Positions 53,220 to 63,049 of a DNA stretch of 64,000 bases are shown one piece after another. The DNA lies in contig OX335664.1 in the NCBI GenBank assembly GCA_946894095.1, positions 10,248,001-10,312,000 on the forward strand. Direction: 5' to 3'. The DNA comes from Incurvaria masculella (lineage: Eukaryota > Arthropoda > Insecta > Lepidoptera > Incurvariidae). The translations under genes were made by a program, and so were the position numbers. Numbering within the stretch: position 1 is the stretch's first letter; every line of letters begins with the position of its first letter. The notes below the pieces were generated by a model. The model searched no databases and had not been told where the DNA came from. It saw only the letters and a program-made list of their open reading frames with translations.

Positions 53220-53699
53220 CTGGAAAGATTGTGCAATAAGATACAACTGTTTTCGGTCATGGATTTTCATTATTTTAGGAAAGGGGGCGTCAATTAATTA
53301 CGTGAGGCGTTTTTGGCGATTTGGCCCCCCTGGTGAGAGCCCTCCTCCCTTCCCTCCTAATCTCAAGTGAGAATTTTCAAAATGCGTATTTATAATGTAA
53401 ATACATTATTCTGTACTTGATTGCGTTGGATCTATTTAAAGAGGTCTTATTTTCGCAATTTTAAACTGCTTCTTGTGAAAAAAATAAATTACGTGATATT
53501 TGCCGAGACCTCTCTCACCCCACGTGAGATTGGGTAAGAATTGGCTCGACCAGCTGCCCCCTAAACGCCCCCCGAAATCCATTTGCACTGAGGGTTGCTG
53601 TTCTTTATTCTTGTTCTTTGCCTTAAACTGTTCTACCAAGAATTGTTTGGCAGTAGCATTTCGATCTAAGTATGTATTTCATTACTGTGGATCATTATC

Positions 53700-54120
53700 T
53701 TTTATATCTATATCTTATACTATGACGTTAATAATAATAATAATTTTACACTATTTGACAAAGCCTCTTTACAGCTGCCACTATTGTTTCCTTGAATGTA
53801 ACCTATTTTTTAATCATTGACAAAGCCTATTTACAGCTGACGATGTTAAAATGTTAGTCTACCAATGAGTCGATTACTTTCCATTGGACAATCTAATAAT
53901 TAATGTATTCTTTTTTATCTGACTCTCTATTTATGACAAGGCCTCTTTACAGCTGATGATGAAAGTAAAACTTTATAATAATAGACATGTTTATATGATC
54001 TGAGATGTATAGTAGTAGTGATCTAGTGTAAAAATTTGTATGTTACTTCTTGCAACCATCTGACGTATCTGAGTGTATGTAATGTACCTATAGTATGAAT
54101 AAAAATGAAATGAAATGAAA
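53700..54120 (+). mobile_element. Interspersed repeat with (TGAAA)n end
   Basis: Plus-strand copy of the element at 34232-34640, ending AAAAATGAAATGAAATGAAA. Motif TTTACAGCTG occurs three times. Confidence 0.6.
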
Positions 54121-54124
54121 GTAT

Positions 54125-54280
54125 AAACCAATGAACAAAAATGATATTTTTTTATCAAATTCCCAAAAGGAGGAGGTTCTATGTTCGAGCTTATGTATTT
54201 TATATGTCCGTTCACCGATTTCTCGGTCAATTGTAAACCGATTTGCTCATTGCTCAATTAATTTATAGTTAAAATGTAAC
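54125..54280. repeat. Fragment of the AAGGAGGAGGTTC repeat
   Basis: AAAAGGAGGAGGTTCTATG and CACCGATTTCTCGGTCAATT; related to 1291-1655 by the AGGAGGAGGTT block. Confidence 0.45.
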
Positions 54281-54547
54281 ATAAAAGTTTCTTTGCGGAT
54301 TCTTCTATACTGAGTTGATCGAATCCGCGGATCTAACAGTTTTTGTCGTAACTTAGGGTAGTTTGACTAAAAAAAAAAGTTTAAATAAATTAAATGAAAT
54401 TGCAATTCCCAATCAAAAGCTAACATTTGGCTTTTTTTAAATTGTTAGATAATATGCATAACTATGTGTTGTGTTAACAAGGGGACATAATAGCGGTTAA
54501 TACTAGTAAGTGTTAACTGCCATTGTGTGCAGCGACAGTATGTAATT

Positions 54548-54985
54548 TTGTGTATTTAATGGATACAACATCACCGTTATCTCATTAATTTGAGTTTCAG
54601 CGACATCTACATTTGAAGCATTGTAATCAGATTTTGAAAATAATCTGAAAAGTATTGGTTGTGTCATTCGTGGCAAGCAGGATTTGAAGCTGCAACCTTT
54701 GGATTACATGCCCACTGCTCTAACTGCATGTCATGTCATCAGCGTCATCTAGCAGAAGATAGGGAAAGTATTGTGTCGATTCGAATACAATCGAGAAATT
54801 CGTTAGCTGACGTAATTGTCGGGATAACTCAGTTGGTTTAGAGCAGTGGACATGTAATCCAAAGGTCGCAGGTTCAATTCCTGCTTCCGACGAGTGTCAC
54901 GAGCAATACTTTTTCAGATTGTTTTCAAAATTGTATTACAAAGCTTCAAATGTAGACGTCGCTGAAACTCAAATTGACAGTATGT
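54548..54985. mobile_element. Palindromic MITE carrying tRNA-Thr-like sequences, copy 2
   Basis: Outer arms (TTTGAGTTTCAGCGACATC, TGTAGACGTCGCTGAAACTC) as at 12235. The right arm holds a complete tRNA-like sequence (54818-54891). The left arm holds part of it in the opposite orientation (about 54675-54725: CCTTTGGATTACATGCCCAC). It lies in the gene A intron, ending about 28 bp from the 5' exon donor. Confidence 0.72.
54818..54891 (+). pseudogene. tRNA-Thr(UGU)-like sequence inside MITE
   Basis: 74 nt. The 7-bp acceptor stem GTCGGGA/TTCCGAC pairs with one G-U, the T stem GCAGG/CCTGC is perfect with loop TTCAATT, and the anticodon stem is GTGGA/TCCAA with one mismatch. The anticodon loop is CATGTAA (anticodon TGT), lacking U33. 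The D stem has one mismatch (ACTC/GAGC). A and B box promoter sequences look usable. I treat it as a tRNA-derived module of the MITE. Confidence 0.65.
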
Positions 54986-55012
54986 ACGTAAAAACTAATC
55001 ATTTTTACTCAC

Positions 55013-55275
55013 TGGTGTGCGGTGTGGCTGATCTGCGTCTCCACACCCTCGTCACGGGCGTATTCAATCTTCACAGTACTGGCTTCCGGCGGGTATTCAT
55101 AGTATTCAACGGGCTCAATCTTAATGATCACATTGGTGCGATGGCTCTCTGTAGGAACCACTCTTTCCTCTGCATCGTAGGGCTCACTCTTTATGTAAAC
55201 TGAGACGATATCTTTCGTGTCGATGGGCTCCTCTTTGATAGAAGCGGTTTCGTGATCTTCGGACACATCGGCCAT
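55013..55275 (-). CDS. Zinc-finger gene A, 5' coding exon (SUMO-motif exon)
   Basis: Encodes 87 residues plus two bases; the ATG (55275-55273) is 14 nt after the acceptor CGATTTACAG. Donor CACCA|GTGAGT, phase 2. The peptide (MADVSEDHETASIKEEPIDT...) has four psi-K-x-E sumoylation consensus sites: IKEE, IKSE, IKIE and VKIE, spaced 10-25 residues apart in an acidic setting. Joined to the finger exon across a 1.8-kb intron it gives a 456-residue protein. It lacks the GLTV..RPD block found at the ends of the gene B and C exons. The non-coding first exon and promoter upstream are not identified. Confidence 0.82.
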
Positions 55276-55474
55276 CGTCGCTGGAGGATCTGTAAATCGA
55301 AAGGAACAAAACTATAAATCTCAGAAAAGAAGCTCTTTCCGATAAAAACCCTCTTTTGCGATAAATATCATAAGACCAGCACATATGTACCATACTTTAT
55401 GTTAAAACTTTTTGACATTAATACTACGCTGGTAGTATTTTTTTTTATAATTATTTTGTACAGGGTGTTCCAGT

Positions 55475-56835
55475 ACGTGACGATAAAACGGAAGCAGGTG
55501 ATAGAGCAAGTCATCGCTCACAGCTTGTCCTAATAAATGGATACAAGTCTCGTAGTTTTGACGTTCCATCAGGGGTACCCCAGGGTTCCCATGTCGGCCC
55601 TCTCTTCTTTCTAATTTATATTAATGATATTGCTGCCAAAATTAAATATAGTAAATTTCTTATATTTGCCGATGATCTCAAGATTTACTTGACAGTAAAC
55701 AGAAAATTCAAGGGACTGCAAGCTTCTGCAAAATGACCTTCTCAATATAGAATCTTGGTGTCAAAAGAACGAACTGGCACTTAATGCCCAAAAATGCTTC
55801 CACATAAGATTCACTCGAAAGCGCAAACCAATTAAATGGAACTATATGATTGCAAATGAGGTTCTTCAGGAAGTTACCAGTCTACGCGATCTCGGTGTTA
55901 TGGTCGACCAAGCGATGAGATTTAATGTTCACATCGATTACATTGCTAAAAAGTCGTTTAAAATGCTAGGTTTCGTCGTTAGAAAGGCAAGTGTTTTCAA
56001 AAGCCCATATACTCTCATCCTATTATATAACTCCTTGGTACGTAGTGTTTTGGAATACTGCAGTACGGCCTGGAGTCCGTTTTACAAGGTACATATCGAC
56101 AGACTCGAGAGAGTGCAAAAGCGGTTTTTGTACCACCTCACTTTCGCTGACAATCGTTGTCAGTCACTCACTAGCACAGACCTTCGCTTCGAGTATTACT
56201 CAATGGATACCTTAGCACTACGCCGTTGCCGGGCTGACTTAATGTTCATATATAAAATTTTCAATGCACTGATCGATTGCCCTGACCTCCTACAAAGAAT
56301 TGATATTAAAGTTCCTCGTCTTAGAAGTAGATTAGAAAATAGAATGCCTTTCCAGACCGTTAACTCTCGCACGAACATAGGTTCCCATTCTCCCCTTAAC
56401 AGAACGATTTTAGGGATAAGTGTGACATTTTTTCATGTTCGGAATCAAGTGTAAAAAAACTCATATAAGTATCGCTTGTTACCACTTACCTTTTGACCAT
56501 TCATGCATCATTGTAAGCCTAATGTTGTTTTTGTTTTTCTTACACTTAATTTTACTTAATTTATTTTCTTTATTGTTGCTGTCCACTCACTCAAATGAAA
56601 CAGTTTTGTCGTTTATTGTAATATTATTCATTTTAATTTTCTTTGCTATTTTGATATTGATACATTTGTTTTGTGTATTTTATTAATTCTAAATACTGCT
56701 AGCACATGCTGTGCTTACTACTTGTGGGATGTTTCATAAGATGTTGTTACTATACGTGTTGTTGTTGTTTTTTTTATGTGATTCAATCCTGTATGTAAGC
56801 CAATAAATAAATAAATAAATAAAATAAAAAATCAC
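55475..56835 (+). pseudogene. Jockey-like LINE, 5'-truncated, RT and C-terminus
   Basis: Starts within RT: FDVPSGVPQGSHVGPLFFLI, then FADDLKIYLTV (catalytic Asp pair). A frameshift near 55720-55735 breaks the frame before the long ORF 55846-56454 (VTSLRDLGVMVDQAMRFNVH, LVRSVLEYCSTAWSPFYKVH, LRFEYYSMDTLALRR). The 3' end has AATAAATAAATAAATAAAA at about 56805-56825. Family differs from the LINE at 49300. Confidence 0.8.
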
Positions 56836-56954
56836 AGCAATCAGAAAAATAAAATATTAATTTACTCAGGGCCAAACATCAAACCAAGCAAAAGTTATAA
56901 TCTGCAGCAACAAGATTGGAATGATTGTCACAGGATGTTGATTTTTTAGTTTTT

Positions 56955-57238
56955 AGTTTCTAGGGTTCCGTACCCAAAGGGCGAAAACGGAACCCTATTA
57001 CTAAGCCTCCGCTGTGCGTCTGTCCGTCTGTCAGGGCTGTATCTCATGAACCGTAATAGGTAGGCACCTGATTTTTTCACAGAGTGTGTATTTATTTTGC
57101 CGCCATAACAACAAATAGGTAAAATCAAATAATAATAAAAATTTAAGGAGGTCCCATACGAAAAACCTGATTTTTTGCTGTTGATGGTACGGAACCCTTC
57201 CTGTGCGAATCCGACTCGCACTTGGCCGGTTTTTTTTT
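56955..57238 (-). mobile_element. Family G repeat, reverse copy
   Basis: TTCTAGGGTTCCGTACCCA to CGCACTTGGCCGGTTTTTT. Confidence 0.8.
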
Positions 57239-57536
57239 TAAAATACCTATACTTTTATGACCACAGGGTCTAGATTTTTTATTCTGATAGCTGTGATGAC
57301 TTGCTTTATCACCTGTCATCTGTGTCACGTGCTGGGACACCCTGTATATAAATTATTGACTTGATACACTGCATCAGTGTAAAACTTGACGAGGGCTTTA
57401 TACACCCGACATAGGTTGTTAAGTTGACGATGGCTTTTACACCATAGAATACTTGTAATAAGTATGTAAGAATAATGTTAGAATAATAATGTAAGCATAT
57501 ATATTATTGTATTATTGTTAGTTAAGTAAGTACTAT

Positions 57537-57856
57537 TTCTAATCCATTTGCGCTGAGGGTGGCTGTTTTGTTTGTTCTTGTTCTTTGCCTTAAACTGTTC
57601 TACCAAAAATAGTTTGGCAGTCGTATTTAGATCTAAGTATTAATTTTAAAGTTTCATTACTGTGGACGGAAAACTCGTAAAGTTTCATTACTGTGGACGG
57701 AAAACTCGTAAAGTTTCATTACTGTGGACGGAAAACTAGTAAAGTTTCTTTGCGGATTCTTCTTTACAGAGTTGATAGAATTCGCGGATCATTCAGTTTT
57801 TGATGTAACTTAGTGTAGTTTGACTACCAAAAAAGTATAAAATAAATTAAATGCAA
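57537..57856 (+). repeat. Unnamed repeat, continuous copy
   Basis: The uninterrupted counterpart of 53575/54405. It contains the 31-bp tandem array at 57647-57739. Confidence 0.6.
57647..57739. repeat. Tandem array, three copies of 31 bp
   Basis: TAAAGTTTCATTACTGTGGA plus CGGAAAACTCG; the third copy has one change. Absent from the other copy of the host repeat. Confidence 0.9.
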
Positions 57857-58210
57857 TCTTATCGAAACATATAAAATACTGCATGATTCCTATGATGTCG
57901 CTTATTTTAAAACAATGTACACATATAACACTAATGAAAGGCTACGCGGGCACTCGCTTAAGTTAAATCGCACCCAACCGTCAACAAATCCTCGAAAACA
58001 TTTCCTAACAAACCGAGTTGTGGATAATTGGAACGGCCTACCTGAGGAAATAATAAGTGCATCGTCAGTAAATGTTTTCAAAAACAAACTGGATCTTTAC
58101 TTAAAACAAAAAAAATCGTAGACAACACAATAAATAAGTGCAAGTGCTTAAAAACAAAAGTGCAAGTGCATAAAAAGAAGTGCACGCATCAGCATAATGC
58201 TGCTAGTGTA
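57857..58210 (+). mobile_element. CR1-like LINE 3' end
   Basis: LIETYKILHDSYDV, LRGHSLKLNRTQPSTNPRKH, FLTNRVVDNWNGLP, FKNKLDLYLK, then the AGTGCAAGTGC tail and AGCATAATGCTGCTAGTG. Confidence 0.78.
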
Positions 58211-58224
58211 TATTGTAGGATCTT

Positions 58225-58550
58225 GTCTCTGAATTATTAATAAAACACTTCACTGCTTAAAACATAGTTTATTCCACAGTACATTTAAATGCTTTACATA
58301 TGCAACCTGATTAATTATTCCTCAACTGTCGCGTCAACTATCGCGTACGCCGGCTCTAGCCAGACTGCCCCGCTGCCCTCCTCTCCTCCCGTTATTTTGA
58401 ACCTAACAATATTTAAATCAAATATATTTAAGCATTCGTGGAGGTAGCGGTTCAGGGAAATGCAATAATATTTTACTATGGACTTGTGTGGTGACTTGGG
58501 CGGTCTCACGGGTCGATGTGCTGTGCTGGTGGGACACCAAACCATTGTAA
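58225..58550 (-). other. Unassigned minus-strand ORF with polyadenylation signal
   Basis: Minus strand ATG 58545 to stop about 58315 gives 76 residues (MVWCPTSTAHRPVRPPKSPH ... AYAIVDATVEE). It is followed by AATAAA in GTGGAATAAACTATG (about 58275). There is no family match. It sits between two CR1-like LINE fragments, so it could be a retrocopied 3' end of a message, an LTR fragment or chance. Confidence 0.25.
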
Positions 58551-58574
58551 GGAACCGCTAACCTAACCTAAATC

Positions 58575-58682
58575 CAGATCTACGTAGGGTTCCTCAAAAA
58601 TTGGAATCAGAGGTGTGACCTCATAGAAGCATACAACATAATGACTGGGAAGTATGATTGCACAAATGTTGTTATGCTCACC
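58575..58682 (+). pseudogene. CR1-like LINE fragment
   Basis: One frame reads KNWNQRCDLIEAYNIMTGKY, the RGDLIEaYKILTGKYD-type block of CR1/L2 LINEs. It is cut by the TTAA-flanked MITE that follows. Confidence 0.6.
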
Positions 58683-59232
58683 TTAAGGTGGCCCAACCCG
58701 GCGGGACTAACTCATTCGCGGGCACGGTACAAAACCGTGCTGTTGCGCTCTGAGACCTTCTCTGTTTCAATGAATAAGACCGGCTCCATAATGAGGAAGA
58801 TGCAACATGTCCACAAAAAAGACATTGTGCATAGTGTATGATTTGGTAAGATTTACGAAAGTTTAAATTACAAAACGACTTATACCTAAATGTAAACCAC
58901 GACCGCTGTAGTCAAAAATCTAACAGAAACCAAATAGATTATAAATCTTGATTAAATAAGCTATGTCTGATGACTAATCTTTTTAAGATGTTCTTACTTT
59001 ATCATTGTGTAATCCACCTCCAAAGTTATTGCATAAAACGCGCGAAAAACTCGAACTTTCGGACCTTATAACTTAGAAACCAAACACAATTTTACAATGC
59101 CAACGGTCATCAGACATCTAGTTCGATCAAATAAAGCTATTTTGAGCAAAATTTGGGATCATTGACAATAAATATGGGCGTGATCTTCTTTCCCCGTTTG
59201 TATGGGGAGTTGGGCGGGATGGGCCGCCTTAA
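58683..59232. mobile_element. TTAA-flanked MITE (piggyBac-like site), copy 1
   Basis: 542 bp (58687-59228) between TTAA duplications. Ends GGTGGCCCAACCCGGC and complement GGCGGCCCATCCCGCC. Internal hairpin CACGGTACAAAACCGTG. No coding capacity. Confidence 0.8.
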
Positions 59233-59247
59233 ATAAAAACATGCACT

Positions 59248-59392
59248 TTTTATTATGTTACTGGACATGGATGGCTAATAGCAAACTGAACGTCAGATAT
59301 TAGCCCAACACACCACATGGGAACTAGGTGCCATGCCAGGACCTTCCTTAAATTGCTCGACTACATTGAACTGGATGTAAAACACGGACAAT
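59248..59392 (-). mobile_element. SINE 3' fragment (SINE-5S tail type), reverse
   Basis: ATGTTACTGGACATGGATGG, then AACACACCACATGGGAACTA to TGGATGTAAAACACGGACAA. Confidence 0.7.
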
Positions 59393-59525
59393 CAACTAAA
59401 GAGGACACAGCAAACATTTATTTACAAATAGAATTGTAGAGATATGGAACAAGCTCACCGAAGACGTAACTCAAAAAATAAAATCAAGAATCGTTTGGTC
59501 ACTCATTTTAAAAGCAAATGAAGCA
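59393..59525 (+). pseudogene. CR1-like LINE C-terminal fragment
   Basis: RGHSKHLFTNRIVEIWNKLT then EDVTQKIKSRIVWSLILK; homologous to the SINE-split fragment at 10984-11550. Confidence 0.6.
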
Positions 59526-59661
59526 AAAAACCGGCTAAGTCACGGAGGGTTTCATATCATCGTACAAGGGACGAACGGAAGGACGAATGGATGGTCGGAC
59601 GGCAGCAGAGGCTTAGTAATAGGGTGTCGTTGGCACCCTTTGGGTACGGAACCCTAAAACC
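59526..59661 (+). mobile_element. Family G repeat, internally deleted
   Basis: AAAAAACCGGCTAAGTCACG to GGGTACGGAACCCTAAAAC; the TTGTTGTTATAGCGG block is missing. Confidence 0.7.
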
Positions 59662-60039
59662 AGGTAATTCATAACACAGGGGTAATACTTCCCCCTGTAA
59701 ACATAAACATAATAACTTAAACTAATGAAAAACTAGATACATGCTGAGAAAACAAAATTGAAATAACTTAAACTAATGAAAAACTAGATATATGCTGAGA
59801 TTCATAGACGTTACTCGTACTTGACTGAGCCATTTTGGGACAATTTTGAACATTCCAAAACGGGCTCGACAAAAAAAAACTTTGTAACCTAGAGCGGCGT
59901 CACCGCCACCGCGTACGCGTGGCGAGGCGCCGTGCGAGGCAGCCGTCCACACTACCGCACGCGCCGATATAAAAGGCCGACCGTTCAAACCTATTTCACA
60001 TCCTGGAAGACCTTTCACTTGATCCCACCTATACGTCAG
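59662..60039. other. Gene-free interval with a TATA-like box
   Basis: A 39-bp direct repeat (59709-59747 and 59761-59799, AATAACTTAAACTAATGAAA). A GC-rich stretch is followed by GATATAAAAGGCC at 59966-59978, a strong TATA-box match, just upstream of a 5S-headed SINE. No gene follows it. Confidence 0.4.
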
Positions 60040-60412
60040 CCTCATTGGCCCAGTGGCGCGACACTTCGGCGATCGCTCTCCGAAGTTAAGCAACGCTGGG
60101 TACGGTCTGGTCTTGGATGGGTGACCATTCGACCGTTGAGAGAGGCTGGCCGTGGTTCGGATTCCACGTTAAACTGTAGGTCCCCTTCCTTACTTACTAG
60201 GTGGTAGGGTTAATCCCGCCCGGGTTGGTACCATCGCATTGGATGAACGATGGTCGAAGCGGCAATGAAAATTGTCCGTGTTTTCCATCCAGTTCAATGT
60301 AGCCGTGCAATATAAGGAAGGTTCTGGCATGGCACCTAGTTCCCATGTGGTGTGTTGGGCTAATACCATGACAGGAGGTGTGGTATTAGCCATCCATGTC
60401 GTCACATAAAAA
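60040..60412 (+). mobile_element. SINE-5S, full-length, head clearly 5S rRNA-like
   Basis: The head contains CCGAAGTTAAGCAACG and CTTGGATGGGTGACCA at 5S spacing; these match the A and C box regions of 5S rRNA. The body from about 60150 is the same as in tRNA-headed SINE-T (CTACTAGGTGGTAGGG, CGGGTTGGTACCATCGCAT, CAGTTCAATGTAGCCGTGC). Tail GTCGTCACAT plus A run. Confidence 0.8.
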
Positions 60413-60840
60413 AAAAATCTTCAGGAGAATGTGCACCAAGCACAACTAGGCGATCGTAAAATGTATTATGTACCGAATTTAGGGACAATCAGGCTCACAT
60501 AAGGCACTATTCGCCGTGCTTTATTTATCATAACGGGGAAAGAAATGATTTATCTACTAACGGTGCAAAATTCAGGAAGATTGAAATTGTTTTATGCGCC
60601 ATCCCTAGCGCAAGACTAGTGCAATTTAAAATGGGTTCTTGGGCACGAATAGTGATTCAAATACGACATGCATCTCAAATGCCATTTTTGGGTGCATGTA
60701 ATACGCCATCCCTGCAATATGTCAATAAAATTAAGAATCAAAGTAATTAAAATCCTTAAAATGTCAAATATGTTATGCGACATTTTTTTTTCTCTGATTT
60801 CGGTTAAATGTGTACCATTCGATAGATACAAGTCTGCTCT

Positions 60841-61390
60841 TTAAGGTGGCCCAACCCGGCGGGCCTAACTCATTCGCGGGCACGGTACAAAACCGTGCTG
60901 TTGCGCTCTGGGACCTTCTCTGTTTCAAAGAATAAGACAGGCCCCGTGATGAGGAAGATGCAACATGTCCACAAAAAAGACAATGTGCATAGTGTATGAT
61001 TTGGTAAAATTTACGAAAATTTCAATTTCAAAACGACTTATAGCTAAAAGTAAACCACGACCGCTGTAGTAAAAAATCGAACAAAAACCAAATCGATTAT
61101 AAATCTTGATTAAACAAGCTATGTCTGATGACTAATCTTTTTAAGATGTTCTTATTTTATCATTGCGTAATCCACCTCCAAAGTTATTGTATAAAACGCG
61201 CGAAAAATGCGAACTTTCGGACCTTATAACTTAGAAACCAAACACAATTTTACAATGCCAATGGTCATCAGACATCTAGTTCGATCAACTAAAGCTATTT
61301 TGAGCAAAATTTTGGATCTCTGACAAGAAATATGGGCGTGATCTTCTTTCCCCTTTTGTATGGGGAGATGAGCGGGATGGGCCACCTTAA
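60841..61390. mobile_element. TTAA-flanked MITE, copy 2
   Basis: 542 bp (60845-61386), the same length as copy 1, with TTAA at both sides. The empty site is preserved at 63655-63658 in the duplicated unit. Confidence 0.85.
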
Positions 61391-61597
61391 AATGATACCC
61401 ATAACTCATTTTCAAAAAAAGTGGCGCATAAAACATTTCTCCTTTCCACCGTCGATATGTATATTTGTACGCGGTCAAACGCAAATTGTGGAAGACACAG
61501 TCATGGCCATGATCGAATTTTGGAAGCATTATTTCTTCGTATCATGTACAACCCATAATTGAGACGAATAAATGATTTCATTTCAATTTGTTTCACC

Positions 61598-61680
61598 CAT
61601 CAAGCCCAACCGCATTCAGAGGTGCTTACCCAGCTTATCGAATCGCAAGGCGTCACACCACTGAGCTACCGAGCCCTGGG
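61598..61680 (-). mobile_element. SINE-5S head fragment, reverse
   Basis: AACCGCATTCAGAGGTGCTT to GAGCTACCGAGCC; head-to-head with the next SINE. Confidence 0.65.
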
Positions 61681-61696
61681 GGATTATCATAGTAAA

Positions 61697-62070
61697 CTAA
61701 GCCCCGGTAGCCCAGTGGCCCGACACCTTGCGATTCGATAAGCATGGTAAGCACCTCTCAGCGCGGTTAGGTCCTGGATGGGTGACCATTTTCAACTGTT
61801 GAGGCTGGCCGTGGTTCAGACTCCATGTCGAAGAACTCCATGTAAAACTGTAGGTCCCCTTCCATACTTACTAGGCGGTAGGGTTAATCCCGCCCAGGTT
61901 GGTACCATCGCATGAATAAACAACGAAAATTGACGGTGTTTTCCATCCAGTTCAATGTAGCCGAGCAATATAAGGTCCTGGCATGGCACCTAGTTCCCAA
62001 GTGTGTGTTAAGCTTAATAATATCTGACGGACAGTTTGGTATTAGCCATCCATGTTCGTTACATTAAAAA
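61697..62070 (+). mobile_element. SINE-5S copy
   Basis: Head AGCCCCGGTAGCCCAGTGGC, GTCCTGGATGGGTGACCATT (5S C-box-like), shared body with small deletions, tail TTCGTTACATTAAAAAAAA. Confidence 0.75.
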
Positions 62071-62284
62071 AAAGGCAAGGGGGCGACTAACCCTTGTTTT
62101 CACTACCGCCAGCTACCTTATCGGTTCCATAGGATATTTACATGGAGTAACCGAAAGATAACTTTGGGATTTTTGCAGCTGGAGGTGGTGAACGGGCATA
62201 AATATGTTTAGTTGCATTGGCCATAAGTGGTAAAATTAAGTTCACTTGGGGTGATTAGCCATCTCTGATTAGTAATAATATTAA
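62071..62284. other. Unassigned interval
   Basis: Nothing recognised. Confidence 0.4.
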
Positions 62285-62816
62285 TATAGGGTTTTCCAAT
62301 AAGAGGTGTTATTTTGATATACAAAGAAAAATGCCATTTTTTTATAAAAATGATCGGATGTTTATTTCATTGTAAAGAAGAAGGTATGCCGTTAATAGTC
62401 GAAAATAACATCAGGCAAATGATCACTCTCGATAGCGCAATCCACGTGTTATCTCTCGAAGAGGTGATCACAAGTGGCCACCGAGATCTTGTGATTTAAC
62501 ACCTTGCGACTTCTTCCTTTGGGGCCACGTGAAAGAGAAGGTCTACGCCAATAGCCCAGCGTCGATTCAAGACCTCAAACATGGAATTCGTGAGGCTATC
62601 GAGGACATAGGGCAGCCACTTTGCGATTTGGTTATGGAAAATTTCATGAAAAGAATATGGTCCTGTAAGCTTGGTCATGGTGGTCATTTGCCTGATGTTG
62701 TTTTCCACTATTAACGGCATACCTTCTTCTTTATAATGAAATCTGATCATTTTAATAAAAAAATTGCATTTTTCTTTGAATTTCAAAATAACACCTCTTA
62801 TTGGAAAACCCTATAT
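62285..62816. mobile_element. Tc1/mariner-superfamily element with long inverted repeats
   Basis: Arms of about 130-140 bp: 62285-62425 (ATAGGGTTTTCCAATAAGAG) and 62690-62816 (complement), ending in TA. The right arm contains the transposase 3' end, and the left arm is its inverted copy. Confidence 0.75.
62470..62714 (+). pseudogene. Tc1/mariner-type transposase 3' remnant
   Basis: Reads WPPRSCDLTPCDFFLWG (third catalytic acidic block), VKEKVYANSPASIQDLKHGI, then GGHLPDVVFHY-stop. The first two catalytic blocks are absent. Resembles transposases of the ITm group with an RSPDLTPxDFFLWG box. Confidence 0.72.
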
Positions 62817-62879
62817 TAGTATTGGTCCATATTTTTGCTCTGAAGAAGAAAGAAGATAGATATTAAGCAGAGATGGTAC

Positions 62880-63049
62880 ACTCCACCCCTGGCCGAATAA
62901 CCGTCCTTTGACAGTTAGCACGGTACGAAATGCAACTACACCTTGATGTTTCTGCTCACCCGGCACTCCACCCCTGGCCGAATAACCGTCGTTTGACAGT
63001 TAGCACGGTACGAAATGCAACTAAACCTAGATTTGTCTGTTCACCCGGC
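62880..63049. repeat. Tandem duplication, two copies of 85 bp
   Basis: ACTCCACCCCTGGCCGAATA and TGACAGTTAGCACGGTACGA occur in both units (62880-62964, 62965-63049) with a few differences. Confidence 0.85.

Larger units (their letters stand above)
53575..54405 (+). repeat. Unnamed repeat, interrupted copy (in gene A intron)
   Basis: 53575-53690 (AAATCCATTTGCACTGAGGG, CTTAAACTGTTCTACCAA) and 54284-54405 (AAGTTTCTTTGCGGATTCTT) are adjacent in the copy at 57537-57856. About 590 bp of other repeats are inserted here. Confidence 0.65.
60411..61690. repeat. Duplicated unit, copy 1 (contains TTAA MITE)
   Basis: From ATCTTCAGGAGAATGTGCAC to ACCACTGAGCTACCGAGCC. It is nearly identical to 63219-63950 except for the 546-bp MITE-plus-TTAA present only here. 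No conserved coding frame beyond what near-identity gives. Confidence 0.8.

Noticed and set aside
54818..54891. Functional tRNA-Thr gene
   Set aside because: It folds well but lacks U33, has mismatches in the D and anticodon stems, and lies inside a palindromic MITE with a second inverted partial copy.
60047..60170. 5S rRNA gene
   Set aside because: Only the promoter-like part matches; it continues into a SINE body and A-tail.
60616..60831. ORFs repeated at 60616-60831 and 63430-63645
   Set aside because: Both copies lie in a recent duplication, so their similarity says nothing about coding; no domain recognised.
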